Positions 1 through 11,062 of a DNA stretch of 64,000 bases are shown here, one piece after another. This DNA is from Aplidium turbinatum (Eukaryota; Chordata; Ascidiacea; Aplousobranchia; Polyclinidae): the NCBI GenBank assembly GCA_918807975.1, contig OU964923.1:7192001-7256000 (forward strand). The letters run 5' to 3'. The notes under the pieces are model-generated. The model ran no database searches and had not been told where the DNA came from. It worked only from the letters and a program-made list of their open reading frames with translations. Positions within the stretch are counted from its first letter, which is position 1. Each line of letters begins with the position of its first letter. The translations under genes and the position numbers were made by a program.

Positions 1-239
1 GCGATATTTTTCTTATGACTTTCTGTGATTTGCTAAACAAACATTTCATAGCCATACAGATTCTCTGCTCTATGTTGATGAAGAGCACTCTGACAACTAA
101 AAGATTTATTATAAATACAACCAAAAACAAAACACTAATTCTAAGGTGAATTCGAAAGGCATAGCCGAAAAAACTTCCCTGAAGCATTGATGCTTCGAAT
201 ATTTGCTGGAAATGAGGCCATTTAAAACGTTGCACATAC

Positions 240-406
240 CTTGAGTAAAAAGTTTGATTATAAAACTGTTCAATCACAGCTTGTGGGGCATTGATCACTC
301 CTGTATTGTAGCCGAATTGAAAGGTAGATCCAACCACAGCCATTGACGTTGCTAGAACTAGCTTTAAAGAAATCATCTTCTTTACACCATTTCCTCGATG
401 TACCAT
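240..406 (-). CDS. Facilitative glucose transporter (SLC2A/GLUT class I-like), first coding exon, partial gene
   Basis: On the minus strand an ATG at 406-404 opens 55 codons plus 2 bases and stops at a clean donor (gtatgt, 239-234), so the following intron is phase 2. The peptide carries a first transmembrane segment with the run [13 protein letters not shown], then IEQFYNQTF. This is the conserved TM1/exofacial start of class I GLUT proteins (GLUT1 has [13 protein letters not shown] followed by EEFYNQTW). NQT is the usual N-glycosylation sequon of the first exofacial loop. The family moves hexoses down their gradient across the plasma membrane. An in-frame TGA sits 12 bases upstream of the ATG, which supports this start; a second in-frame Met lies at residue 11. 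The rest of the gene lies left of the window; no second exon is visible in 1-233. Paralogue assignment within SLC2A is not possible from 55 residues. Confidence 0.85.
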
Positions 407-724
407 ATTAACTGTAGTTCAATAAATATTTTTTAATATGCTTTAAACAGTGTTTGGCAGACTGTGGTGGCCTGTTTTTTCTTTTCCAAAAACCTAAAGA
501 AATAGCAGCAGGCCGTAGTGAACAATATTTATGCCCCTCACTTTTTGCTGAGCAAGTATTTGTAAAACAAACATGAGTAAAAAGGAATGTTCCGTTTACA
601 AATTGCTTTTTCATTATGACTAAGTAAAACATCACAAGTTAAATAGACGTGTCAGCTGGTCAATTGTGTTCTATAGTACCGGTTTCATTGTCACCAAAGC
701 GTGAAAATTGTTATTCAATTAGAC
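407..724. other. Upstream region of the GLUT gene, no gene seen
   Basis: This stretch precedes the GLUT start codon on its 5' side. It is AT-rich, with no obvious TATA box at a fixed spacing and no supported ORF. A weak AG acceptor lies 5 bases before the ATG (minus-strand ctacag at 416-411). Confidence 0.4.
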
Positions 725-1553
725 CAGGGGTCACCAAACTACGGCCCGCGGGCCGAAACCGGCCCGTCACGTGCTGCGGAAATAATAGCTGCACTACAAC
801 TGTTCATGAAAAAAGTTATCAAACTTTTTGTAAAAGACTGACGTTGCTGTTGAGCTACACGCAACCTGCTAATGATTTTTCCATATTGTTTCTTCTTGTG
901 ACATCACAAACTTTGTTGTTCAAAACACCAATGTTTCATCAGTGTAATGCAGGGCTACTCAACTGGCGGACCGCGGTCCGAATCCGGACCTTCTGGGTGT
1001 TGATGGTGGACCTTGAACTTTTGGAAGAATAACCTCATTGCCACGTTTCAGGGCTTCTTTAAACAGATTTCTGCTGGGAGGAAGCAATTTTTACTGTGAT
1101 TATCCTAGTTGATGGGGGGCTTCGACTCCCAGACTCCCCAACACTTTCTCAGAAATCCAATTCGAGTTACATTTTACCTAAAAATGTGGTTTGGTAGCCT
1201 ACAGATAATTCAACTTTAGTGGTTGCGTGTGAAATAACTTATTTACCGGATCGCTCAAAATATTCAACTTGTCAAACTGGACCTTTGTTAACATTAGTTG
1301 AGTAACCCTGGTGTAATGTTTTTTCAAGAGCACGATGCCCTGTAGTGTATCACAGCAGGGGATGACTTTTCCAGCAACCTTTCGATTTTCATCACAACTT
1401 TGCTATTCCACCGCTGAATTGTTATTTATTGTGCTCAATTCAAGTCAATGGAGATTCTAAATAGTTGTATATCTTTTCACAATTTGCATCCGGCCCGCAG
1501 CTGTTAATCTCGCAGCAATCCGGCCCTCAGAGAAAAAAGTTTGGTGACCCCTG
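725..1553. mobile_element. hAT-type MITE, CAGGGGTCACCAAACT ends, carrying a second hAT inside
   Basis: The ends are CAGGGGTCACCAAACT and its inverse, and they are flanked by an exact 8-bp duplication AATTAGAC (717-724 and 1554-1561). That length is diagnostic for the hAT superfamily. Subterminal CCGGCCCG-type GC blocks lie inside both ends. No transposase is encoded, so it is non-autonomous. A 361-bp hAT at 950-1310 splits it. A relative in opposite orientation lies at 13339-13936. Confidence 0.93.
950..1310. mobile_element. Nested hAT MITE, CAGGGCTACTCAACTGG ends
   Basis: Inverted ends CAGGGCTACTCAACT / AGTTGAGTAACCCTG are flanked by the exact 8-bp duplication GTGTAATG at 942-949 and 1311-1318. 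It inserted into the 725-1553 element and is therefore younger. It has no coding capacity. Confidence 0.93.
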
Positions 1554-1561
1554 AATTAGAC

Positions 1562-2836
1562 TATCTTGTATCTATTGTTGGATCTCACGGTCGTTCAACG
1601 TTGTTTTGATAGACGTGTGAGCAATTTTTTTCGTGCCACAAAGTGAAATATAACACCACACTATTGTTTTACAGCTCCTGTCTGCGCTACTGGGTGTATT
1701 CACTTACATGGGTTTAACGCAGGCCTAAAATATTCTGATTCCGTCGTATTTGACACAAAAAAGGTTTTCAGAGCTTATTTCAATACAAGGATATTTGTAT
1801 TCTGACTATGTACCCGATCTTATCTGTGTAGCAGCAAAAATATTGTTTAATTTATTTATCCGTATGTTCTATTGTAATTATCCTTTTCTAATCTAGCATT
1901 TCATTGAGTGCAGAAACGAAGACAATCCTACCTAACACTTAATTTGTCTTCATTGTAGGCTTATTAGGCTAATAACGCTAAAGGCTACTTGGCCTTATTT
2001 CATAATTCTTTCCTTTATTTTGAGCCTTTCTCTTCTTTTTGACGACTAGACTTCAGCTGTAGGTGATATTATTCGTTGCATATTTCCAAACTTTCAAAGA
2101 TGGTTTTTCCATCTCCTCCACATTGCAATATGAACTCATTTTTTCAAATTCACAAGGCATAGTTACAAATGTTTATTGTTTTGATTGGGTAGTTGTCACG
2201 AAACAAAGTGTAGGACATCAGCTTGCCGAATGTCAAGAAGGTTCTGCACGTTCACAAATTAAGCATCTTGTCTAAGTTATGACAGAATAAACTTTTTAAT
2301 TCACTTTCTAAAAAGCTAAAACAGACGACTATTCTGTCTACCTTAAAAGTCACCGCCAAATATTTAGATTAACTAACAGTTCATGCTAGACCGGACAGAT
2401 AAACTGACAAGGCAGAAAGTTCCGCATTCACAACATTCTTCTTCAATAGATCGGAAATTGATATCATGAACACTTATGCTGTGCGCTTGCCGGTTGCCAC
2501 GACGAAGAACTACAAACAACATGCATGAATCGTCGTAAGACAGTGAAGTGTAAATGTCCAACCGATGGTCGGGGATGAAAAGTGCTTTTTCGTCAAATTG
2601 AATGCGCAACTTAAAACTTTTTTTAATTAGTCTTCAAAACAGAAATGTGCAGTAGGCATCAACAGATCAAAGCGATTTTTCAATATCATTACGCCAATTT
2701 TTAAAGTTGCATGCAGTCAGTGTGCCATAGCTTGTGGCTGATCCAGGGGAGGAGGGCGATTGCTCCCACTTAAAACACAAAAAAATAACTGTATTTACGG
2801 TGTTTTTGCAAGATCGAATTAATGTACAGCTACACT
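1562..2836. other. Non-coding stretch, nothing recognised apart from one unassigned ORF
   Basis: Plain AT-rich sequence. The only item of note is a minus-strand open frame at 2373-2609, listed separately. A sequence close to GTGGCGGATCCAGG, a common transposon end, appears near 2730-2750 without a convincing partner. Confidence 0.4.
2373..2609 (-). CDS. Unassigned short ORF, doubtful
   Basis: This is a 78-residue open frame with a mixed, protein-like composition (for example the runs FIPDHRLDIYTSLSYDD and EEECCECGTFCL). It lacks the homopolymer bias of the surrounding non-coding DNA. It begins with a TTG rather than an ATG, no domain is recognised, and no splice sites were confirmed. It could be an orphan exon or chance. 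Confidence 0.15.
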   Translation of the reverse strand: MRIQFDEKALFIPDHRLDIYTSLSYDDSCMLFVVLRRGNRQAHSISVHDINFRSIEEECCECGTFCLVSLSVRSSMNC

Positions 2837-3680
2837 CACTAGCGTACGCAAGGGGGGGGGGGGCATTGGGCCATGCCCCCCACTCCCCTTAAAAATGTTT
2901 TAGTAGTTAACGACGTAGATTAAGGCATTTAATATGTTTTGGATTGCACTGTCAAAGCAATTAACAATGTTGTTTTATAGACTAAGCCAATACGAAATAC
3001 ATGGCCCAATCCACCTACCCCACCCCAGGTATGCCAATGTAGCATAGTGTTCTGTAAGCCTATTATAGTGAGAAAGAAATGGATAAAGTCTAAACTAAAA
3101 CCATACTGGGATATCATGAAGACGTCTGGGATATCAATGGCCAGTGGCGTAGCCAAGGGGGGGTTTGGGGGTGACAACTCCCCTTTTAGCACGCGTGTGA
3201 CGTCACGATACTGAGAATGATGCTTTCAGTCTCTTTATGCTTGGGAATGATGCTTTCAGTCTAAAAAAACTTGCCTAATTTTAAACAAAACTGCATTAAA
3301 AGAGCGAGTTTTTCCAATGCCAAACATTCAAACATCTCAGCTAGGAATTAGCAGCAAGAAAACATAGAGATTTAGCTTTATTTCCGAAAAATGCCGAAGA
3401 AAACATGATCTTATCCTTTTGCTATGCCGCCTGACAGCACCATTTTACAGGAATATTCATACCCACATTTTTGTTAAAAATGCTCTCAGAATGCACCAAA
3501 TTCAAAGTAATTTTTCAAAATTTTCTGGGGGAGGCCCCCCAGACCCCCCGCCGCTGGGTGTCGTCTTAAGCGAAAACGCCGTCGGGCTTCGTCCGCTGGT
3601 CGTCAAACCCTCTCTTTCAAAATTCCTGGCTACGCTACTGTCAATGGGCCCCCCCTTGAGAAATCCTGCGTACGCCACTG
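2837..3680. mobile_element. hAT-like MITE with 'gcgtacgc' ends, split by a related element
   Basis: The left end CACTAGCGTACGCAAGGGG pairs with the right end CCTGCGTACGCCACTG. The flanks are GCTACACT (2829-2836) and GCTACACA (3681-3688), an 8-bp duplication with one mismatch. G runs and C runs lie just inside the ends. It hosts the 'cagtggcgtagcc' element at 3142-3640 and encodes nothing. Confidence 0.85.
3142..3640. mobile_element. 'CAGTGGCGTAGCC' family element, copy 1 (nested)
   Basis: This is a 499-bp unit running from CAGTGGCGTAGCCAAGG to the inverse end CCTGGCTACGCTACTG. It is flanked by TCAATGGC (3134-3141) and TCAATGGG (3641-3648), an 8-bp duplication with one mismatch. Two further copies are at 21457-23793 (interrupted) and around 11290-11611 (5' truncated). 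Short ORFs inside are not conserved between copies and look spurious. Confidence 0.85.
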
Positions 3681-3688
3681 GCTACACA

Positions 3689-4100
3689 TCATTGTGTTTT
3701 CTTGACTCCCTCGCTAAAACTACTTGCTGAATCTGCCCCTGGCCATAACCGTTAGCTACCAATAGTAATATGCATCCTGTAAGTGAACAAATTTTCTTTT
3801 AAAATTTCCCAAACTGCTAAAGGTACGAGGCGCTAATACAATTGAACTTTGGATCCATGTAATGGTATATAATAAATTGAGCAGACAAGAATTTGGGAAA
3901 AACTTTTAGCAATTTTCAATCCTGTTTTCTGCACGTATATTGATCCACTGCTGAATATTATAGCTGTCAGACACACATTTGCTCAGTGTCATGTTTGTTT
4001 TTGAAACGCTTTTCAATGCGTCTTATTTAATTTTAAGAATATTTCCCGTTCATTGCTTGTCATGAAATGAACAATTAGATTTACTTCGATTGAAAAATCG
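3689..4100. other. Non-coding stretch
   Basis: No gene seen. A TGAATCTGCCCCTGG sequence near 3727-3741 resembles another common transposon end but has no matching partner close by. Confidence 0.3.
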
Positions 4101-4190
4101 CCTCAGACAGCAAAATCCGCCATTTTTGCATTGGTTTAACGTCTGTAGACGTTGAACTAATGTAATATGACAGATTTTGTTGTTTGGGGG
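4101..4190. repeat. Palindromic CAGACAGCAAA MITE copy (family X), diverged
   Basis: The left end CTCAGACAGCAAAATC and the right end GATTTTGTTGTTTGGGGG enclose a core of the form TTTAACGTCTGTAGACGTTGAA, centred on a GTCTGTAGAC-like palindrome. The family recurs many times in the right third of the window. Confidence 0.75.
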
Positions 4191-4590
4191 CTGACTCTTC
4201 GGCAGAAAAACGGAATTGATACTCAAGAGGTGGGTTACAAAAGTGTTGCCAGTCTACATACTATGCAAATCAGTTGGAAACGCAAAAAAACAACTGGGAG
4301 TTAATGTTATCATAATTTATAATATGCATGCCAACAAAAGATGTCATTTTTATCGTTTCAACGTCAGGCGATATTAAATCGATGTCAAAATTGCAACTTT
4401 TGCTGAGTGGAATAATCACTATTCCCGTAGGCGACAGTAACATCGGCATGGTACTGTAGTTTCACTCAAAGTTTCTTCCATTGTCATTATACAAGTCAAG
4501 TGATTGAACTGTTAAGTTTGCCTTGCTTCTGTGCATGCTTGCGCTGTGTTATGACTGAGCCCATTGGAGTCGCAACAAATAGTCACATCC

Positions 4591-4910
4591 GCCCGATAGC
4601 TCAGTTGGTTAGCGCGTGACTTCATGAACAAAGAAGCTTCAAGATCACGCGGCGCAAGTTCGACTCTCGGGGTGTGCGCTTGAGCAACGCATTATAAGCA
4701 TTATGAGCAACTCTCCATTCAGCGGCACCTACGGATAGAATAATTTCCCGGAAACAACACTTCAACAACCGGAAATTTCACTCTGTCAATCTCGGTAACC
4801 GGCCCTGCAGCAAAATCCTATACAAGTATGCGAAACTACCAGGAATAAACTATCAAGGCTTTGCCAGTGCGAGGATAAAGATTCAAAACCAACCAACAAA
4901 TATTTTGTTG
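4591..4910 (+). repeat. tRNA-derived SINE, copy 1 (with head)
   Basis: The head reads GCCCGATAGCTCAGTTGG (box A-like) and has a box B-like AGTTCGACTCT followed by CGGGGTG, so the acceptor stem can still pair. The anticodon region is too long for a working tRNA. A body of about 230 bp follows, including GTGTGCGCTTGAGCAACGC and CAAGTATGCGAAACTACCAG. The same body recurs at 17797-18100 (minus), 24947-25182 (plus, head lost) and 48540-48690 (minus, partial). Confidence 0.85.
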
Positions 4911-6327
4911 AAGTAAATCGATGTTTCAGGTATAAAAGTAAGTTTTGTGAGATTTCGTAGATTTTGTTTAGCAAATATTCTATTAAAACTATTCTCATTG
5001 TTTTGATAATAATAAAGTAGTTTATCAGAGGTACTGTATAATTTAGCAAAGCAACTCCACCTGCAACGCTAAGCCATATAATGGGCTAGAGTCCGCTAGA
5101 CTAAGCTAGAAATGGTAAATGAGATCAGGTATAATGATATCAGGCAAATAAGATTATAGCACTTTTTTAATACTAAAGCTTGTTGATTAGCCTTTGTGAC
5201 GTCAGCCGCAGTTTAATTTAAAACGAAGCGGCACCAGGGATTGCATTCATTCAATTTCAAGGGATAGCACTAAAGATGAAAACAGTGTAGTTTTCGATAA
5301 TGACTTTAGCATCTACATTTTGAGCTCTTTATTATTTAACAAGACCGGGTATGTTTGTAACTATTTAGTATTTTAGTTAATTAATCTACCTTTGAGGTGG
5401 TGACTTTTCCAATACTTTTGGCAATGAGCTTTCGAAAACTGAGCAAACTTTTCAAAGATATAACTGTTTCTTTCATTCATGTGCATAAGCCTACGTACTT
5501 TACCAAAGGCTGGACCAAGAAAAGCAAATAAAATTTAAACAAAAACATTGGTTTAACCGACTCCACTATCTGACCACAATTATCATTGCCACAACTATAG
5601 AATTCAGTGGACGATGATACTAGATTGATCCAAGACCTGTCTTTAAACCTCTGTCATTACTTTGGAACTAAACTGAAAGTATCCGTTTTCTAATAGTTAA
5701 CAAAAGTTTTGGTTGGTTTATAAACACGGTTGGTTTTTCCTCAAGCTATTCATGACATATTTTTATTTCATTTCTACCTTCACTATTTTGTTGTTTTTAT
5801 TATAGTCTGACGGTATTTTGCAGTGTATCCTGTATTCCAGTACCTAACAAAGATTTCTTCATCGCTAAAGTACTATAATCTTACAACAAGCTCAAAAGTA
5901 GCTTCATATTTATAATACCGGCTGCTGTATCAATGCGATCGAACCGCTTTATTAGCAATGGTGTGAGTTTTCATGCATACGCATTTTTCTTTGTCATCAC
6001 AAACCTATTCTCCTCTCTACTGTGGTAAAAGCAGCCACGATAATTAAAAAATGCTTATCTTGATGCAACGACAAGAAATCTATCAATGCCTTTATGAAAA
6101 TTCTCTTCGTACTCCACTGTTAGCTTACAAACGGCCATTGAAACACCAATTTTAAGCAGGAGAATATCAACCGTAGTCATATGAATTTTTCTTGCTTTAT
6201 GTTTGACTGCAATAAAGGTAGACTACAAGGAAGACCGGTTGCAAATTAGATAATAATTTCCTAATGAAAAGTTCTTTCACTTGGCCATATTGTTGTAGCT
6301 ATACTAAGCTGGACACTCTGTCAGAGT
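4911..6327. other. Gene-free AT-rich DNA
   Basis: No ORF, RNA gene or terminal-repeat element could be supported on either strand. Confidence 0.4.
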
Positions 6328-6329
6328 AT

Positions 6330-6519
6330 CAGTAGGGGCGTAGCCAAGGGGAAGCTTTGAGGAGGGGCGATCGCTCTCCTAAACTTTTATATTGCCCCTC
6401 CAAAAAGTTTTAATATTATTGTAATGTTTTAATACTATTATAATTTATATTGAACAACGTTTGACCCCAAAACTTTCTTTTTCTCCCCTAAAATTTTCTT
6501 TCTATCTACGTCACCGAGT
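6330..6519. mobile_element. Small element with 'ggcgtagccaagggg' end, degenerate
   Basis: The left end AGTAGGGGCGTAGCCAAGG and the right end TCTACGTCACC echo the 'cagtggcgtagcc' family ends. The flanking duplication is not clear. About 190 bp, no coding capacity. Confidence 0.45.
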
Positions 6520-6625
6520 AGCAGCCTACATTGGGAAGATATTAGCTATTCTTGGGTTTAACATGGATAAAGTAGTTTGCCTACATTTTCCGTAGTACAT
6601 AGTTGAAATGGGTTTATAAATATAA

Positions 6626-7426
6626 CAGTGTTGTGCGCGTCAACAAAATAAATTGACGGCGTCAGCGTCAGCGCGAATTGCCCAAAACCTTTATGGCGTA
6701 AATTACTGTGTCAGCTCTTAAAGAAATTGACGACGTCAGCGGTAATTTCTAGCGCTATTTTAGCCAGGGTGTCACAAAACGGAAGTATTTCGATTTACCA
6801 AGTTTAAGTTAACAATAGCTATAAATAAAGAGCATTGTGTTTTGAGACTGTATTGTAATTAGCTGCTTAGCTTATTAGTTATTTCCTTGTAGAAACACAA
6901 GCATTTTAAAATGTTTGTCTGACATTCTGCTGCGTTTGGGACGCATATTGTCCTTTCCAAATGAAAACGGTTATCATGAGCCAGATGTCATCATCAAAAG
7001 AGCCATAGTGTATAACTGTATATGGCTCGAGATGTCATAGGTTCCCGACCTCTGGGATAGACCATCAACTGCTGGCATAGACAAAGGTTCTTTATCGTTA
7101 GTGCGCCATTCTTGTGTATTTGACTTCTAACAAGATTGGTTTTTGAGACTGTTTCGAGCTGCGAAAGACGATTTCGTCTTTTCTCGACTCAGATTAACCT
7201 AGGATACAATAACCAAACTTGAAGCTGCATGATTGGATAGACGAACAGCTGCCACAAAAAAAGATTGTTCATTGCTATCAGTCTGAAAGTCAAAACGTCA
7301 AACAAAATTTAACTCTCATTGTGAAACGAGGTTTTCTATGAAAACAAGCTTAAACAACTAAAAAATAAACTAACGGCGTTAGCCTCAGCGTTAACAAAAA
7401 GTTGACGCCGTCAACGTACAACACTG
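6626..7426. mobile_element. hAT-like MITE, CAGTGTTGTGCGCGTCAAC ends
   Basis: CAGTGTTGTGCGCGTCAAC on the left is matched by the inverse of CGTCAACGTACAACACTG on the right. GACGGCGTCAGCG-type repeats lie inside both ends. The flanks share TAAATA but with an offset, so the target duplication is uncertain. Non-coding. Confidence 0.7.
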
Positions 7427-9882
7427 TAAATAGGTAATATAACTTATTTCAGTCGAAATAAAGAAACAATCATTTGAAAAATAATTTAGCATCTTTAAAA
7501 ATTGTGAAAAACTCTGAATGTAGGCTAACTTATTTTGCAAAGAAATTTAAATCACACATGGTAATGGGCTATGAAATAACCTAAATATAAGGTAGTTGCA
7601 AATGAAAAGTTTAATAAGCTGCTTTTTAGAAAATCTTACTCATCTATAACCAACGCCCAATTCAGTTTGTAGCTGTAATTTGTAGGCTATCTATAACGCA
7701 ACTGCCAGTTTAGAATCCAATATGTTGGCGGCAAATAGAGTTTGATTCCTCCAGTGCCCTGGGAATGCTGCAAAGAAGAACACAATGCTGACGGTATTTT
7801 CTGCGAGTGCCTCCTCTATAAAGCATTAAATGCGATGCACTGTTGGTTATCTACACTCTACAGCAGCGCTAAACGAACACACTGAACGGGCTTTCTACCA
7901 TATGTCTTAATTTTTGAAAGACCTTTTTATACGAAGGAAAACCAATTCACTCATAGTCGAAACCGGAAAAGCTGCGACAAAGTTTAAGCTATTGCTCTTA
8001 TGTCAACTTAGGATATTGAAGCTGAAATTCTTGCTTTTTCAACTCTATCTTACGTAGTCTATAGCCTTCTGCAGCATGGCGACTGTTATCGATTTTTAAT
8101 ACTTCTAAGGTATTCAAAATTGTTACTATAATGGTAGTTTACGTACATGACAGTAAAAGTAGTCTAAATTTGATAAACAATGCAAGCTATTTCTCAAACA
8201 TTTCATTTATTTTCCTTTTTTGTGTTAACTCACTGTGGATAAAAAAAATGATTACGACTGTGCCAGTGTGATTGTTATATATTGATGTGAACGCAGCTTC
8301 ACTTTCCATGAAATAGAGTAGGGCGAGGCTGAGTTCGCCTTCACATTAAGTTACGTAACCGGCGACCGTCGTGCTTTGTTATGTAACAGCACATGTGATC
8401 ACGCTTCAGGCTCGTGGGAAGTTGAAAACAAAAATCTATCGTAGCGCGAATGACAAAAAGCGTATTGACGATACAGTCAACAACCTAAACTGCTTTTGCA
8501 TCAACTGAAAGGGTTTACGAATATTACGACACCAATTTCGTGACCTAAAATAACATTCATGCTACGTGTTTGATAGCTGGTTCCTCGGTGTAGATTACAA
8601 AACAAGACTACAAAACAAGATTACAAAACTTAGCTTTGCAATACAAGACTAAGTTGTTTAACTTTAATACAACTACTTGAACTACCATCACTACCAGAGA
8701 TTATTTTATTTTTCATACCTATCCGACAAGTTAGGGTGTAAAACTCAAAGTAAACTTTCATTGCTTCGGGTAGCTTAAATTTTGCACCATGTCAACATGG
8801 GGTTTCATCCCAACGAAACATAACCTAAGCATTCGCAACACTTCTCACTGTCCAATTAATACATCTGCTGCTTTTTTCATTGATTTAGTTTTAGTAAAAC
8901 ACACCCAACATTTTAACTTTACCTCATTAGACGTTTGCAGAAATTAAATCAATAAAACAGAATCCTTCTCTGGCTGAGTAAGCTAGTGACACATGTAGCG
9001 GTACTGAGAAGAAAATGCTTTCTGTGTATTAGTTTTCACTCAAATTACGGAAAGCTTTTTTCTTTTGTCCTTGTGCTTGTGTTACATAAGTTCAAAACAA
9101 TTTTTTCGCATAGGTTTCTTTGGAGAGCTTCGTCAGCCAACAAATAGGCTGAGCCTTTGTTACATTGATTCAATGTGTACGGAGGTAATAGCTGATGTGA
9201 TAGTTGGGTCGCCTTTGAAGATATTTTTTCTTTCCTGTTACCGGGGACATAGCTCATCAATACCTGCTTTTTACCTTTATTTCGTCACACTAGAATGACT
9301 TAACTAGAACGTCTTTTATTTTCAAACAAAGCAACGCGTCAACTTCTTTATCGTTAATATTCGAACAAAAAAATACGACTTGTTTCGAGCTTTACGTGAA
9401 ATGCAATGAATCTCAGTTATTATTTTATTTCTGAAAATAGTTAAAGTAGTTCTTATAAAATAACTCAGAATGGTTCGGTGCCGAATCGAATCCTACCAAG
9501 CGTCGAAGATTACTTTTTCATGTTGCTAGATTAAATTGAGATTCCTTTTATGCCAACCTTGAACGGAGCCAGTTTATCCGAAACCGTTTGTATATAAAGC
9601 AGACAAAAAGCCTGCTAACTGTAGCCTACTTTCAAAACAGAAAATAAATATTTGCCTACTTAATGCTTCAGCTTAGATAGTTAGATTTTGTAACTTGTGT
9701 GAACCGCTTGTTGTAGATGTGTGAATCTGGGTAAGTTAAAGATGAGGATATAGCATTTGTTTCACAACACTGAATCACTTTAATTTGGACATAACAGGTA
9801 ATAACGCTACGGCTTTCGCACTACAGTGTCATTGCCATAAAGCAAAAACTAACATTTATACCGATTACTGTACAGTGTACAT
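7427..9882. other. 2.4 kb gene-free stretch
   Basis: Scattered short open frames (for example 9045-9298 on both strands) overlap each other and show no family resemblance. I see no terminal repeats or RNA genes here. Confidence 0.4.
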
Positions 9883-10713
9883 TAGGGTGGCTCGTTTTTG
9901 AACTTTTTTTTTAATTCTCTCGGAGTAGTGGGGAAATGGTGCCAATGAGTGAGAAAACACTCATGACAAAATTTGAGATTCGTAACAAATTGTCTTCAGC
10001 CTCCTCATGGGGCCCAAAAATCGAAAAATGGGGTCAAAAACGCAATTTTTTCCAAAAATATTTTTAGTTTGGGTAGATACAATATTGTCTAGATATATTT
10101 AATTAACCTAAGAAAAAAATTAAAGTCATTTTGAACTATTCCTTTAGCTTTCTCACAGCTTCTTAAAATTTCCATTTTGCTAAAAATTTCGCATTTTTGT
10201 TTGTGGTTACATAACTACAAACTTCGTCAGTGACGTAAATTCAAATAAAAGACGTCACTTTTTCCTTCCAAATTAACCCAATTTCATTAAAAAATGACGC
10301 AACAGCTCAGGGCAGGTCTTATTAAAGAAAAATCCAATGACGTTTTATAGTTGGCAAAATGCCTAACGCAATTATGTATTATGTGTAGGCTAATCACCCA
10401 CAAAATGCGAAATTTTCAGCAAAATGGAAATTTTAAGAAGCTGTGAGGAAGCTGAAGGAATAGTTTAAAATGACTTCAATTTTTTTCTTAGGTTAATTAG
10501 ATATATCTAAACAATATTGTATCTACCCAAACTAAAAATATTTTTGGAAAAAATTACGTTTTGACCCAATTTTTTAATTTTGTGCCCCATGAGGAAGTTG
10601 AAGACAATTTGTTACGAATCTCAAATTTTGTCATGAGTGTTTTCTCACTCATTGGCACCATTTCCCCACTACTCCAAGAGAATTAAAAAAAAGTTCAAAA
10701 ACGAGCCACCCTA
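9883..10713. mobile_element. hAT-type foldback MITE, TAGGGTGGCTCG ends and ~300-bp inverted arms
   Basis: The element starts TAGGGTGGCTCGTTTTTGAA and ends with its inverse, flanked by an exact 8-bp duplication GTGTACAT (9875-9882 and 10714-10721). The arms (about 9883-10195 and 10405-10713) are near-identical inverted copies with few mismatches, leaving a loop of about 200 bp. A transcript would fold into a long hairpin. No transposase is encoded. Confidence 0.95.
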
Positions 10714-11062
10714 GTGTACATGCGATCTTACTGCCAACCTAACATCAAATGCATTACACTCAGTGCTTACGTGACCGCATGTAATCTGTATAATCTGTGT
10801 AAACTTTTATTTTATCGTAGCCTACAGTTATTGTCGCACTGGTAGTAGAAAAGTATTAACGTTATCAGTTATCACCCACTATGTCAACATTAACTTGATT
10901 CAAAGTTGTGAAACAGTTATTATTATTTCCATTTTCACTTCACACAGATTCTTACTTCTATAACAAGCGGTTCAGTCATGTTAATATATACTGCAACACT
11001 TAAAAGTGCTTAATATATAATCCAAATTAGGAACAAGTATAATAATGTAGCCTACTCAGTAC

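Noticed and set aside
4591-4680. Functional tRNA gene
   Set aside because: Promoter boxes and acceptor stem are present, but the anticodon arm is too long and the same head continues into a repeated body elsewhere, so it is a SINE.
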